Source: Paralvinella palmiformis | Lineage: Eukaryota > Annelida > Polychaeta > Terebellida > Alvinellidae | Reading direction: 5' to 3' | NCBI GenBank assembly: GCA_025642065.1 | Contig: JAODUP010000519.1 | Location: 87,501-151,500 of the forward strand | DNA length: 64,000 nt | Part shown: piece after piece, positions 25,263-36,934 of the stretch | Layout: each line of letters starts with the position of its first letter | Numbering within the stretch: the stretch's first letter is position 1 | Notes under the pieces: model-generated | Databases searched by the model: none | The model's input: the letters and a program-made list of their open reading frames with translations, nothing else | Told to the model about the DNA's origin: nothing | Position numbers and translations under genes: made by a program

Positions 25263-25638
25263 GGCCAATCATTCGGCTAATCAGTGGGTGACAGCCGGGC
25301 AGGATTGACAGTTTTCCGTTCCAGTTTTGTGCTCGTCGCAGCTTATATGGACCAAGAAACCTTTAACACCATTTAGCCGTACCCAGGCTGGAATTTCATC
25401 TAAACTAATAAACGAATGGATGTATGTGTCTGTGAAATAGACATATAGACAGATGGATAGACAGACAAATAAATAATGAGTGTACATTTTAATCGGTTGA
25501 AGTCTCTCCTGATAGTGAACTAAGGAACAACGCACTATGTGAGAAGAAATTTAACAAATCCCGTAACGTGGAAAAAGGCACTCCACGGAAAGTGACACCA
25601 CGGGTTATAATTGAAATACGTTGAAATACGTCTTCGGC

Positions 25639-25678
<40 letters not shown>
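25639..25678 (+). repeat. (AAT)n microsatellite
   Basis: Pure AAT tract. Confidence 0.92.
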
Positions 25679-25680
<2 letters not shown>

Positions 25681-25734
25681 GAATTAGTTTATTTATTTAT
25701 GCATGAGATTGAGTGAGCTGATGAGTTCGAACAA

Positions 25735-26104
25735 TTAGTGGACTGTGATATGTGGGAGGTTGAGTGGACTGAAATATGGGGAGGTTGAGTCAAGAGAGTT
25801 ATGTTGAAGATGAATGTGTTGAGGGCTGTGAAGGTTCAGTGGATTGAGGTATATCGAGGTTGCGTGAAGAGAAGGATATGTTAAAGGTGAATGGAATGAT
25901 ATATGGAGGTTTGAGTGGACTGAAGTATGTGCAGGTTGAGTGGACTGAGGTATAGGGATGGTGAGCGGGTTAAGGTAGGTGGAGGTTGAGTGGGCGTAGA
26001 TATGTGGAGGTTGAGTGGACTGAGGTATGTGCAGGTTGAGTTGATTGAGGTATATGGAGGCTGAGTGGACCATGATATGTGGAGGTTGAGTGGATTGGGA
26101 TATG
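25735..26104 (+). repeat. Minisatellite, about 24-bp unit
   Basis: About 15 imperfect units of the type GGTTGAGTGGACTGAGGTAT followed by GTGCA or GTGGA. Units get more regular toward the right, where a SINE begins 17 bases on. Confidence 0.88.
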
Positions 26105-26120
26105 TAGAAGTGTGTGCGTG

Positions 26121-26310
26121 GGGCACCTCCGTGGTCTAGCGGTAGCGTGTTGGATCACAGATCACTACCACCCGTGTTCGAATGCCGGCGTGGGCATATC
26201 TGAAGGTTGTTTCGTCTTTCACTTCGTCTCATTACTTTGGAGGTCGCTCGGCCCATTTAGCCTATCTTGTGCACAAATGTGGCCGTAAAACATCAATCAT
26301 CATCATCGTG
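26121..26310 (+). mobile_element. Main-family SINE, full length
   Basis: Complete: GGGCACCTCCGTGGTCTAGC head, GTGTTCGAATGCCGGCGTGG box B, body, TGTGCACAAATGTGGCCGTA and CATCAATCATCATCATC tail. It directly follows a 24-bp minisatellite. Confidence 0.85.
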
Positions 26311-26835
26311 TGTGAAGAAATTTGTGATAACAAAATCATAAAACATGTCACAAAAAGATCGTTGCATCATATTCTTGACAAAATCGTTACAGGTGTTACA
26401 ACAAAATCATGATGTTTATATCCATAACGTCAAAGCGGGGTCTTCTGTTTTATACAAAATGTCACCAAATCCGGAACGCAACTAATGAAACCGATTGGAT
26501 CCAGATGGGCATATTTGGCGGAGTTCGTAAACTAGCATAGTGTAGGAAAATGTAAAGCCGTCTCAGATGGTAGCCATCAGTAGATGCCAGGGTATTATCA
26601 CGGCAGCTGTGACAAGGCGCCTCGGGATTTCGTCGGACCGGGGATGGGGAGGGGGCGGGGGGTAAGTTATGGGCTGTCGGCATAATTGAATAATTCGTCT
26701 ACAGGTGATTAGTGACGCCTAAAATAGGTGAGTCATCTACTTTTATGATAGTGTGAGGTTATTATTTGTGGCATAAGCAACAACAGGTAAGATATATATA
26801 TATAGTCGAAGGGATACAGTCAATATTCAAACAAA

Positions 26836-27150
26836 CTAATATCTCTATAGTCTAGTAGCCAACAGCAAAGTGTCGCGACAGCCCAATATCCGGGAAGCTC
26901 AATTGCTGGACATCCCAATATCTCGACACAGCTTAATATCACTACAGCCCAACATCCCTACATCTCAATATCACTACAGCCCAATATCCCTATAAACCAA
27001 TATTCCTACAACCCAATATCCCTGCAGCCCGGTATCCCGACAGCCCAATATCCCAACACCTCAATATCCCGACAGTCTAATATCCTTAAAATATATTATC
27101 CCCGCAGTCCAGTTATTCCATAGCCCTATCTCTCGACAGCCCAATATCTT
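26836..27150 (+). repeat. Minisatellite, about 15-16-bp unit
   Basis: Units of the type CAGCCCAATATCCCGA repeated about 20 times with substitutions; a SINE starts two bases after it. Confidence 0.88.
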
Positions 27151-27152
27151 TT

Positions 27153-27336
27153 GGGCGCCTCCGTGGTCTAACTGGTAGCGCGTTGGATCACAGATCACTA
27201 CCACCTGAGTTCGTCCCTCGGAGTGGGCATATCTGAAGGGTGTTTCACCTTTGACTTCGCTTTATTACCACTTAGCCTACCATGTGCACAAAGGTGGCCG
27301 TAAAACATCAATCAAACATCATCATCATCATCATCA
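27153..27336 (+). mobile_element. Main-family SINE, nearly full length
   Basis: GGGCGCCTCCGTGGTCTAAC head to a (CAT)n tail; part of the GGAGGTCGCTCGGCCC segment is deleted. It abuts a 15-16-bp minisatellite. Confidence 0.82.
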
Positions 27337-27339
27337 AAT

Positions 27340-29940
27340 AGGTACATTTACAGACAGTTTTATTACCCCATACCTTCGTCGGGAAATAATTCGACTTCCA
27401 GAGCAGAAAGGTTTATCTATGGACTGACACCTGTCATAAAGATCTCGCCCCCTGACACTGACCGTGACGCACAATTTATCATCAGATATTTACCCACTCA
27501 CACTATACTCGAACGCCCTCTGGTTGACTGTTGCCCTACAACGAAACATCGGATGTCGTATACGATGACGGAGTATCGTTGAGTATGGATCACTAAATGT
27601 TAAGCAAAAATGGTATCCATAATTGTCCACACACCTGGTAAGGTTTTTTTCTCCTCCCAACGTGACTTTTATAGTAAACTAAGGTAAACAACTCCCGGTT
27701 CGCCCATCGTCAAATAACAGAAGTCAACACCAGGTGGCTGTGCCCAATAGGCGACAGCCTAGAGTCTCTACTCCAAACTTCAACGAGTTACAATTGTCCA
27801 CACACCGGGAAACCAAAATGGACGAGATTAAGCCTTTGACTTAAACACGAATACGGAATCCGTAAAACCTGCTGTAAATAAATTAAATAAATAACATCAA
27901 CGTGTCTGAGTATCATTCTACAGCTAATCACATCGGCTTCGAGAAAGGTCTATTGTTTCTGGAAGTAAATGTATTGTTCGAGTTCGGCCAAAGCAAAATC
28001 TCACAGTCGAAAACCGTGTTTTTCATTCCTCTAAAAATCGAATACTTAGACATACATTCATTCGCATTATTATTTATTTCCTGGCTGAAGCCATTCAATC
28101 ATATGACAGAATTAAATAAATGTCGTAACAGTCAGTTATCGGACGAACAAATCCAGGTTACATAATAGATAAGTTGCTATATTTGTTTTATGCGTTTACC
28201 AAAAACAAGACTAAATGGTGATTAATAGTTATTGAACGGATTGGTGGATGTTTGTGTATGAGGTAGGCTAAATGGGCCGAATTGGAAAATGAAACATCCT
28301 TCAGATACCGCTCACGACGAAATTTGAACTCACGTGGCTGAGATCTGGGGACCATGGAGACGATACACAATTATCAATATTTAATAAAGAAAAAACACTC
28401 ACGCGCGCACACTTGCGCGCGCGCACACTCCTCTCAAATACATTGCCGTTTTTGGGCTGAGTGAAAATATTATTATTTCTGCTATTGTCGGAGGTATTAT
28501 AATTATTATCATAATATATATTATATGTACTGATATATATAGCTTTATTTCCAGTTATAGTTGCGTTATATATGTACTAGTATATATAATTTGTTTTCTA
28601 TTTAGGTAGTAGTCGTTTGATCAGCCCACGCCTTTATTATATTTAACATAACACACACACACACACAAGCAAGGACATACACGCGCGCGCTCTTAGAGGT
28701 GATAATCACTTAAACTTGTAGTTGAGTGGCTTCGGATGTTAAAAGGCGGAACTTAATTTGATTTAATAAAAAAATTAGATGATAATATTATAACCTTCAG
28801 TGTTATTATTAGTTATGTGTTATCATCTGGTCGTGTTTTCGATCACAGATATAACACATTGGGGGGGGGGGCAATTGTCTTTAAAATAATAAAAAATCAC
28901 ACATAAAGAAACTTTGTAACACAAAGATAAAGAAATTTCTAATAAAGAGAGCATATAATAAAAGAATGACACGTCCACGGGAATCGCATCCATCTTTGAC
29001 CTGAATGTACTAAGTATCCCCGGGTACGGGGGGGGGGGTTATAAGTGGTAATAAATGCCTTATTAAAGTGGCAAAACATAATGCCTGAAACGATGGCAAT
29101 CCGTTATAAATATTTTGTCTTATATTATCTACAAAACTGTATAAAACTCGGAGAAAATCATTAAACATTACTAACTCTTATCTGGTTGACCCAAGTTAAT
29201 GAATGTAGCTCCGAAGATACCGGCCCTTCATCAGCCCAAGGCAGCGTGTTGTTATTTACTGCACATGCGCGTGACGATTATATAAAGGCAGCCAATAAAA
29301 GCATACGTCGAGCCGTGTTGAGGTTGCAAGCGAATAGTACGCGACATAACCCGCTGGCAGAGAGGAATCAGTAAATATGGAGCACTGAGAGATGACCACA
29401 ATTTAGGTTTAATTGTTAGTTTCCGGATTATAACATCAACGAAAGAAATCCTCGGCTATCAACAATGATGTCCAGAATGATCCAGAACGCTGCCACTTAG
29501 TTATCTATTTTCTGCTCACGTGGACCGCTTATCCTCCCTTAATGCCGAAATCTGTCAACCACGTCCCTCGTGAATCTCCGGAACCGGAAGTCCTGTCTGA
29601 CAGATCGGGATCGAGCACTGCGTCTGCGACGTCAACAGCCGGAAATGGATTCCGTTCTATTCAGTCGGCGACATTCAGCGACATCTGTCGCATCAAAAAA
29701 GCGGAAATAAACCGTTTAGTGTCCGATTTTCTTCTAATGGATCACCGACGACAACATGTTAGGATCCGGACGATAATTGCGTAAAGTTGGTTTGATTGAG
29801 AGAACGAAATGTTATGTCGACATCTCTCGCAAAGTTTGTAAACTCGCTTTATTTCCTTGATTGTGTATTTATGTGTGTGTTTTGTGTGTATTAGCTGTGT
29901 ATAATAAGGCACAGGCACAGATAATGTGTTCGTGTGCGTC
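27340..29940. other. Intergenic stretch
   Basis: One truncated SINE at 28.25 kb and poly-G runs near 28.86 and 29.03 kb. An 80-codon frame at 29542-29784 (+) begins in a less AT-rich patch but matches no family I know. Confidence 0.4.
28245..28345 (-). mobile_element. Main-family SINE, truncated
   Basis: The minus strand carries box B, CTGAAGGATGTTTCATTTTC and GGCCCATTTAGCCTACCTC; head and tail are missing. Confidence 0.6.
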
Positions 29941-29954
29941 TGTTACATATATAT

Positions 29955-30410
29955 GGTGGCACTGGCTCAGAACATCAAAACCTATAAATCCTTTAAAACC
30001 TATACCTCCATTAATCTATACATAATTAAATTAGTACATAGTTGAATTCAAGCATACAAAAAAGTACACATCTATACATACGTAGACCTATACATTTCTG
30101 GACTACTTATTAGCCAGTGGGGCTTAGCTAATCCATTTTCGTACGTTACAAATGTGTCACGCCGACAGGGAAGCGGTTGTATGTAGGCTCCGTACAGAAA
30201 ACGGAATCACATTCAGAAAGTATCATTTGAAGCCACATCTCACAGTAAACAACACGTGCATATAGTTCAATGGTAAGTTAACACATCTACAAGATAACTA
30301 CTTTGACACCACAGTTTACATTCAGTTGTAATTTGCTGCGACTCAAAAGAAACGTATTAATCAAACGTATTTCGACACCTCAGATGTTGACCCCAGCTTC
30401 CGTCTGGCTA
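29955..30410 (+). repeat. Dispersed repeat of unknown class, copy 1
   Basis: Shares long collinear blocks with 44395-44850: TATGTCACGCC-like core, GGAAGCGG, ACAGTTTACATTCA and AAAAGAAAC. No inverted termini or recognised protein. Confidence 0.65.
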
Positions 30411-30414
30411 CGAA

Positions 30415-31558
30415 TCACTAAATAAATCCTATCTATATTAACCGTATCGACAGACATTCGACAGGTCTGGCGTCGCAGGTTGTTCGTTAATCAGAGTGAA
30501 AAGTTAAGCCACATTTGTATTGGCTCTCGGCGTGTCAACCAAAGAAACAGTTCGTTGAACACGTGACAAACTTTTGTTGTGTACACTTCATACATATGGA
30601 AAGTGACTATAAAACCAAAGCAGCAATATTATACAAAGGATTATTAATGGACTAGACCGAAATATCATCTCAATCCTGAGTAAATACTATGTTTTAGTCC
30701 AACCTAACAGCTAATCATCATACGTTTCCGTTCACCACACTACATGAATGTTCATCCACGCCTAATTTAATGCCGCTTAGTAACTCCAGTTAGGTGTGGT
30801 GGGATTAAAATTAAAGCGCCTATCTGCATGATCTAGGTGATTTATAATCATAAATATCGACGTGTGCGGGTGTATGTGTGTTTGTGTTTGTGCGTGCCTG
30901 TGCGTGTGTGTGTGTCAGGGGTGTATGCAGGTATTGGCGAATAGTACCAAGATTCAAGCCTACACAAAACTGTAACTTCTATACATTCATATTTGTACGC
31001 TTTTATCACTATCTGTCTATATAGGTGTAAGTTTGTGGGGTTTGGTTGGGGGGTTTTGGCAGTCAATCAATTCGTGGCTGCAGTGTTCCATGTTGTTGTG
31101 CATTGAATAATACACTGATATTACTATCTTAATTATTTTACAATACACACACACACACACACACACCGTTTAATTAAGACAGATAACAAACTCTCCCTGT
31201 TTATTCCAGCTGTGATCTGCTACTCGATCCGTTCTCTGCATGACTGTAACAGCTGTTGGCTGCCACCTGCGTGTAAATGTCACCTGTCATATTTTACCGC
31301 ATTCTGATGTCTTAATCCTGTAATGAGCCGTGCGAACAAATCACGTGAAGTTAGAAGACATACGGATATCGAAGTAGATAACAGTAAATAAGGGGCTTGT
31401 TAGTTTAGATGAGATTAAAGATAACGTATAAACAAGATAAGATCTGTGTTTTTTACAAAAATGCCTCTAATTGTATCCTGATAGATAGTTAATACTTAAA
31501 TAACCATCATTACAGAGCCATTAGAATGATAGACACCAAACAATAATGGTACTTATTG

Positions 31559-31560
<2 letters not shown>
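30415..31560. other. Intergenic stretch without recognisable genes
   Basis: Short GT and CA tracts at 30.86-30.92 and 31.14-31.17 kb; otherwise nothing identified. Confidence 0.45.
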
Positions 31561-31607
<47 letters not shown>

Positions 31608-31685
31608 AAACAGTGAAACAGTGGAATTTGAACTCACGATCCAGAAGTTTACAACATAATGTGTTATCCAGTGCACTACACGTAG

Positions 31686-31745
<60 letters not shown>
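31561..31745 (+). repeat. (TA)n, then (GATA)n(GA)n microsatellites
   Basis: TA at 31561-31605 and GATA/GA at 31689-31745, flanking a tRNA-like SINE head. Confidence 0.88.
31617..31690 (-). mobile_element. tRNA-like SINE head
   Basis: The minus strand reads TAGTGCACTGGATAACACA and GTGAGTTCAAATTCC at tRNA-like spacing, next to a (TA)n tract. Confidence 0.4.
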
Positions 31746-31748
<3 letters not shown>

Positions 31749-31749
31749 A

Positions 31750-32525
31750 AACTACGGGTTAGGCTCTTAAGGATATAATTCGTTGTGTCAATACTACGTG
31801 CACGTGTGTGAATGCACACAAACAAACACACACACACACACAAACACATACACACACGCACTGAGAGGAGGAGAGAGAACATATGCGTTTGGTACACGGA
31901 AATTACTTCTGTCAAAGTCGACCGACTTAAAAAAAGGTTCCCTTGAACTCGTATACTCAGTAAAAAGGTTCACCGAATACGCCACACCTGACTGTTAGTA
32001 AATAATTCCAATTGTCATTGTCTGGTTCAATAATCCTAGCTTTGGTCAATGGTAGTATATTCGGATGCTTCGATAGCTCGATATTTAAAACATTGTGCTA
32101 CCAATTTCCTGATCAATGTGCGAAACCGAATCATGGTGTAATACCTTTGATAGGCCCACTGTATATTAAATAGAACTGTATATTAAACCAAATCAATCGT
32201 ACTAAAAAGACTGGTCAGCTTAAAAACGAGAACCATATAAATCGTGTCTTTTATATTACACCCAAAATACCACGGGTCCAGTCTTCACGAGCCCACACTT
32301 GGCGTTTGACTCGGCTGATGCGGACGAACCGCAGTTTGGAACCCACAAGGCAAGGTCAATCGTTTCCGGTGGATAATGAATTCCCATATTTTAAGTGTTT
32401 ACCATCTGGAATTCGGAACCTGGTAACCTTATAGCTTTTACCAGCATTGCTCAACTGTCCAACGTAAACCGTATTCAACATTGATCGGTGAAATATTCCT
32501 GGTTCTTATTTTCATTGACCTGCTA
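31750..32525. other. Intergenic stretch without recognisable genes
   Basis: A short CA tract near 31.83 kb only. Confidence 0.45.
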
Positions 32526-32695
32526 GGGGGCGCCTCCGTGGTCTAACGGTAGCGTGTTAGATCACAGATCACTACCACTCGTGGGTATATCTGAAGGTTG
32601 TTTCATCTTTGACTTCGCTTTATTACATTTGGAGGTCGCTCGGCCCATTTAGGCTACCATATGCACAGAGGTGACCGTAAACCATCCATCATCAA
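32526..32695 (+). mobile_element. Main-family SINE lacking box B
   Basis: Intact head and body, but the segment between ACTCGTG and GGTATATCTG is deleted, which removes box B. The tail is short. Confidence 0.78.
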
Positions 32696-32844
32696 CCTTG
32701 ACCTGCTACTGAACGGACTGAGATACCTATTTACCCGGTCGTCCAGTGTCAGAATTAGGCGTCATCGAATCCCCATGCTCTAGATCTGAAGACATATACC
32801 GAGTGCTATTCTCGGCTGTGTGTTTGTTTCCAGGAAGTTCTTTG

Positions 32845-33325
32845 CGACTTGGTTGCGACTGAAAAGATTATCAACAACGAACTGGTTTGTGAAACAATAA
32901 TGACTCCCCTTTGAAAGGTGAAATCCTGGACAGTATATGTTTAAGGTAAATGGGATATTTAGACTAATAATATAAAAATATTGGAGGGAATACTTATTTC
33001 TAACTGTGGCCTAACAAATCGAACAGACTAGGAAAAATAATTTGAAATACAGAAACGCCAATTTCGTATTATCAAACTGACACTGGTTCCACTGTCAAAT
33101 ATTGTTATAAGCCAATTGTCGTCTATTTATGGTAGACGCCAGGATATTCTAGAAAGAAGGCTTCCGCAGGATTTACTTACCATATAGATAACATATTTTT
33201 ACTCAGCTTATGTACTTTAATTACAGCCGGTATTTTTTGACCTAGATTAATATAGGTCAGTTGATTTCTGGTCACGTGCGCCGAAGCCTAGCCAATATCT
33301 GATTGGCCAGTATCAATATCAATGG
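32845..33325. mobile_element. TA-type MITE, truncated copy
   Basis: Collinear with the right two-thirds of the 40.35 kb element (TTCTAACTGTGGCCTA, TAGACGCCAGGATATTCTAG, CTGATTGGCCAGTA). The left end is missing. Confidence 0.65.
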
Positions 33326-33604
33326 AATACCCAAAAATAAATGTATTATGAATTTATGCGTGGAAGTAAATACTACTCAGTGAATGTATTTACACCATAT
33401 AGGCCTAAGATCTCCCTATATAACAGCAACTATGTTACTCATATAACGAAAGCTTTTCACTTAATATTAACAAAATATCGTCTGCCTGTCAATGGCGAGT
33501 GATATTTTAAAAGATAAAGATATGTAATTTCCATTAAAATGGCTCAGCTAATGATAGAAGTAGCAACTGTTAGAATAGTTAGAAATGTGAAATGTTGATA
33601 GCTC

Positions 33605-33725
33605 GTGGTCACATCTGTCCACCAGGTAAGCTTAATGGGCCGAGATAAACCGAAACGTACTGAGGTGAAGTGAAAGATGAAACATCCTTCATACATACAG
33701 TCGGGCCGGTATTTGAACCGATAGA
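33605..33725 (-). mobile_element. Main-family SINE, diverged fragment
   Basis: The minus strand gives GGTTCAAATACCGG, GGATGTTTCATCTTTCACTTC and GGCCCATTAAGCTTACC, matching the body. Confidence 0.55.
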
Positions 33726-34259
33726 ATTATTCGATTATTCGATTTTTTCATGGTGCCATTTTTTTCATTTCTATGGAGTAAAGCTTAAACTGAATGGAAT
33801 AATCTGTTTAAGCTGGCCTTTGGTTACACTTGAGCGATCTAGATGAGAAGTTACTGCATGAGGCAACCAAATGATCGGATGAAACATCCGAAATATATAT
33901 ATATATATTGGAATTCGATGCCTAGAGCTGAAGGTCTATAGCTCCTGGTACCTTCCTCGTCACTTCTGAAAATCAAAAGTTGACGAAATCGATTTGTTTT
34001 TAATATTATCTGCCGTGATTGACAGTTAATAGTTATTTAATCACGCACGCTCAAAGGCCAACCAATAACGAAATAGGTTGAGCCGAATTGGAATTAAAAG
34101 GCAGATAACCTATTTTGTCCCGTAATCAGTAGATCCGACCTCATCCCTCTTAACTGTCACCTACTAGAGATATGTTATCCGAATGGGTTTATCGAGTTTA
34201 CTTGTATATACAGCCGAACCATGGTAATCCGACAAGATGAAAAATTGTCCGTAAATACA

Positions 34260-34265
<6 letters not shown>
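33726..34265. other. Intergenic stretch without recognisable genes
   Basis: A short (TA)n at 33.9 kb; no gene or family motif. Confidence 0.45.

Positions 34266-34312
<47 letters not shown>
34266..34312 (+). repeat. (TA)n microsatellite
   Basis: Pure TA, immediately 5' of a full-length SINE. Confidence 0.92.
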
Positions 34313-34313
<1 letters not shown>

Positions 34314-34326
34314 GCTTTACTTGGCT

Positions 34327-34525
34327 GGCGCCTCTGTGGTCTAGCGGTAGCGTGTTGTACTACAGATCACTACCACCCGTGTTCGAATCTTGGCGTGGGC
34401 ATATCTGAATGGTGTCTCATCTTCGACTTCGCTTAATTAGCTTTGGAGGTCGCTCGGCCCATTTAACCTACCTTGTGCACAAAAGTGGCCCTAAAACATC
34501 AATCATCATCATCATCATCATCATT
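34327..34525 (+). mobile_element. Main-family SINE, full length
   Basis: GGCGCCTCTGTGGTCTAGC head, GTGTTCGAATCTTGGCGTGG, full body and a long (CAT)n tail. Its tail and 3' flank are tandemly duplicated. Confidence 0.85.
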
Positions 34526-34683
34526 GTACTTGGTTGCTATGATAATATGAATGATAGTTGTGTTAGAGCTCCAGATTAGAGTAAGAGCCCTAAAACATCA
34601 ATCATCATCATCATCATCATCTGTACTTGGTTGCTATGATAATATGAGTGATAGTTGTGTTAGAGCTCCAGGTTAGAGTAAGA
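34489..34683 (+). repeat. 99-bp tandem duplication of SINE tail plus flank
   Basis: CCCTAAAACATCAATCATC plus GTACTTGGTTGCTATGATA through GAGCTCCAGATTAGAGTAAG occurs twice, 99 bases apart, with only a few differences. Confidence 0.85.
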
Positions 34684-34810
34684 CAATAAACAACAGGTTA
34701 CCGATTTACAATATTTTGGGTGTTTATTGTCGGATGTTTAAGAAACGTTCTATTTTCTTTTGAGCGGTTCACTTGAATATGTGCCGAGCCATTTATTACA
34801 TTGTTACGTG

Positions 34811-35028
34811 TGCGCTCTAATAGTGCAGTGATTAGAGGGATGCACACAAACCTCCGAGCTGTGGGTTCGGATCCAACTCCAGCTTGTTTTTGCCGGTTGT
34901 TTTCCTGGAGGTTGCCCCTAAAGCATATATTCGGATTGTGGCCAGGGACGACGCTAAGCAAACTATCACATCACTGATTCACTGACTGACTGACTAATTC
35001 ACTCACTCACTCACTGAATTACTCACTC
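34811..35028 (+). mobile_element. tRNA-derived SINE, fourth family, with (TCAC)n-type tail
   Basis: Box A-like TAGTGCAGTGATTAGAGGG, box B GTGGGTTCGGATCC, body GGAGGTTGCCCCTAAAGC, then GACGCTAAGCAAACTATCAC running into CACT repeats. Confidence 0.65.
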
Positions 35029-35082
35029 CTGATTAACATTCGGCTAATTTAATTTAACAGGTACGCAAACACGCTCTACATA

Positions 35083-35084
<2 letters not shown>

Positions 35085-35120
<36 letters not shown>

Positions 35121-35300
35121 AACACACACATAAACACACACACATACACATAAACACAAAAACACACTGTTGTTGTTGTTGTTGTTTTAGTTCCACTTAT
35201 GTGCAGATGGTAGACTAATGGGCAAGATGAAAGATGAAAACCCTTCAGACATGGAGACATTCCTACCCCCCTCTCCCCCCCCCCCCACACACACAGTGAG

Positions 35301-35333
<33 letters not shown>
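35085..35333 (+). repeat. (CA)n, (GTT)n and (GA)n microsatellites
   Basis: Separate tracts at about 35085, 35168 and 35303, around a SINE fragment. Confidence 0.85.
35185..35255 (-). mobile_element. Main-family SINE, short fragment
   Basis: The minus strand shows TGTCTGAAGGGTTTTCATC, CCCATTAGTCTACCATC and TGCACATAAGTGGAAC. Confidence 0.5.
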
Positions 35334-35337
<4 letters not shown>

Positions 35338-35637
35338 CGAACTTACCAACTGAACTGACAAATGTAATCAAACACGTGGCCTGTTTCCTATTTCAAATAT
35401 TCTACTGAAGGATGTAATACGTATATCCGGAACGATCCGGGAAATCTCGTTAATTTGTTATCTTTTTATATCGACGTCACTTGACCGGAATCACTGAACC
35501 GTGAAATACTTCGTCTGCATGGCGTTAATAACGGAATTGTATAGCACGCCTCCTGGTGAGTGTACAGGAAAAAAATTCCTATTTTTAATTAAATGCGAAA
35601 AAGAAATGAATCAAATATTCTAAGTTGGAAGAGACTG

Positions 35638-35640
<3 letters not shown>

Positions 35641-35668
<28 letters not shown>
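35641..35668 (+). repeat. (TCTG)n microsatellite
   Basis: Seven pure TCTG units. Confidence 0.9.
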
Positions 35669-35744
35669 CAACTGAACTATGTTTACAATTAATTTCCCCA
35701 TGTTTTGATATATATTTTATTTGAAGTATAAATCCATCACCGAT

Positions 35745-35903
35745 AATTATTATTATTATTATTATTAGTAGTAGTAGTGGTAATAGTATTAGTATTAGTA
35801 GTAGTAGTAATTATAGTAGTAGTAATAGTAGTAGTAATAATAGTAGTAGTAATTGTAGTATTAATAGAAGTAGGTAGTAGTAGTAGTAGAATAGTAGTAG
35901 TGA

Positions 35904-35936
<33 letters not shown>

Positions 35937-36165
35937 CAGTAGTAATAGTAGTAGTAGAAGAAGTAATAGTAGTAGAAGAAGTAATAGTAGTAGTAGTAGT
36001 AGTAGTAGTAGTACTGGTAGTATTAGTAGTAGTAATAGTAATAGTAGTAGTAGTAGTAGTAGCAGAAGTAGAGTAGTAGTAGTAGAAGTAGTAGTAGTAA
36101 AAAGTAGTAGTAGTAAAAGTAGTAGTAGTAGCAGTAGTAGTGAGTAGTAGTAGTAGCAGTAGATT

Positions 36166-36196
<31 letters not shown>

Positions 36197-36612
36197 CAGA
36201 GATTGTAGTAGTAGTAGTAGTAGAAGTAGTAGAATTAGTAAAAGTAGTAGTAGTAGTAAAAGAAGTAGAAGTAGTAGTAGTAGTATTGGTAGCAGAAGTA
36301 GTAGTAATAGTAGTAGCAGTAGTATTGGTAGTAGTAGTAGTAGCAGTAGTAGTAGTAGCAGTATAATTGGTAGTAGTAGTAGTAGAAATAGTTGTCGTAG
36401 TAGTTGTAGCAGAGATAGTAGTAGTAAAAGTAGTAGTAGTAGTAGTAGTAGTAGTAAAAGTAGTAGTAGTAGTAGTAGTAGTAGTAAAAGGGGAGTAGGG
36501 AGCAAAAAAAAAATAAAAAATTTTAATGATGGTAAATAGTAGGGAGGAAGAAAAAAGATGTAGTAGTAGTAGTAGTAGTAGTAGCAACAGCAGCAGCAGA
36601 AGTAGGAGTAGT
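35745..36612 (+). repeat. (TAG)n trinucleotide array, about 850 bp
   Basis: TAG units with AAG, CAG, AAT and GTA variants. Long frames on both strands (poly-Leu, poly-Thr, poly-Val) are repeat artefacts. Confidence 0.95.
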
Positions 36613-36794
36613 ACATGTAGATTAATAACACTAATAACTAAATGTTTATTTTTTAACGACATCTCAGAGTTGATTGTCCACAAATTAAACAACAAATTAA
36701 ACATTTGTCATAGAAACGTAACAAAGTCAGCAATAGGTGACCATCTTAACTTGAGTTCACCGAATACTGGAATTGTAAACGTGAGATGTTGCTA

Positions 36795-36930
36795 ATCTGT
36801 GGCCACTTTTGTGCCCGAGGTAGGCTAAAAGGCTACGGCGAACTTCAAACGTGACGAGGGCAAGTGATGGATGACACATCCTCCAGACAATAGCCAAAAG
36901 GCTGGTATTTGAGCTCCACTGCCGGCGGAT
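36795..36930 (-). mobile_element. Main-family SINE, diverged fragment
   Basis: On the minus strand a box B-like CTCAAATACCAGCC precedes GGATGTGTCATCCATCACTTG and GGGCACAAAAGTGGCC. Confidence 0.5.
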
Positions 36931-36934
36931 CTTT

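Noticed and set aside
26121..26210. tRNA gene
   Set aside because: Box A and box B are present but acceptor ends do not pair, and many copies continue into the same non-tRNA body and (ATC)n tail: SINE heads.
29542..29784. Possible small gene (80 codons, Ser/Arg-rich)
   Set aside because: No family resemblance, splice context or second exon; could be chance.
35811..36704. 297-codon poly-Leu/poly-Thr frame
   Set aside because: Translation of the (TAG)n array; every frame is open because the repeat lacks stops in that register.
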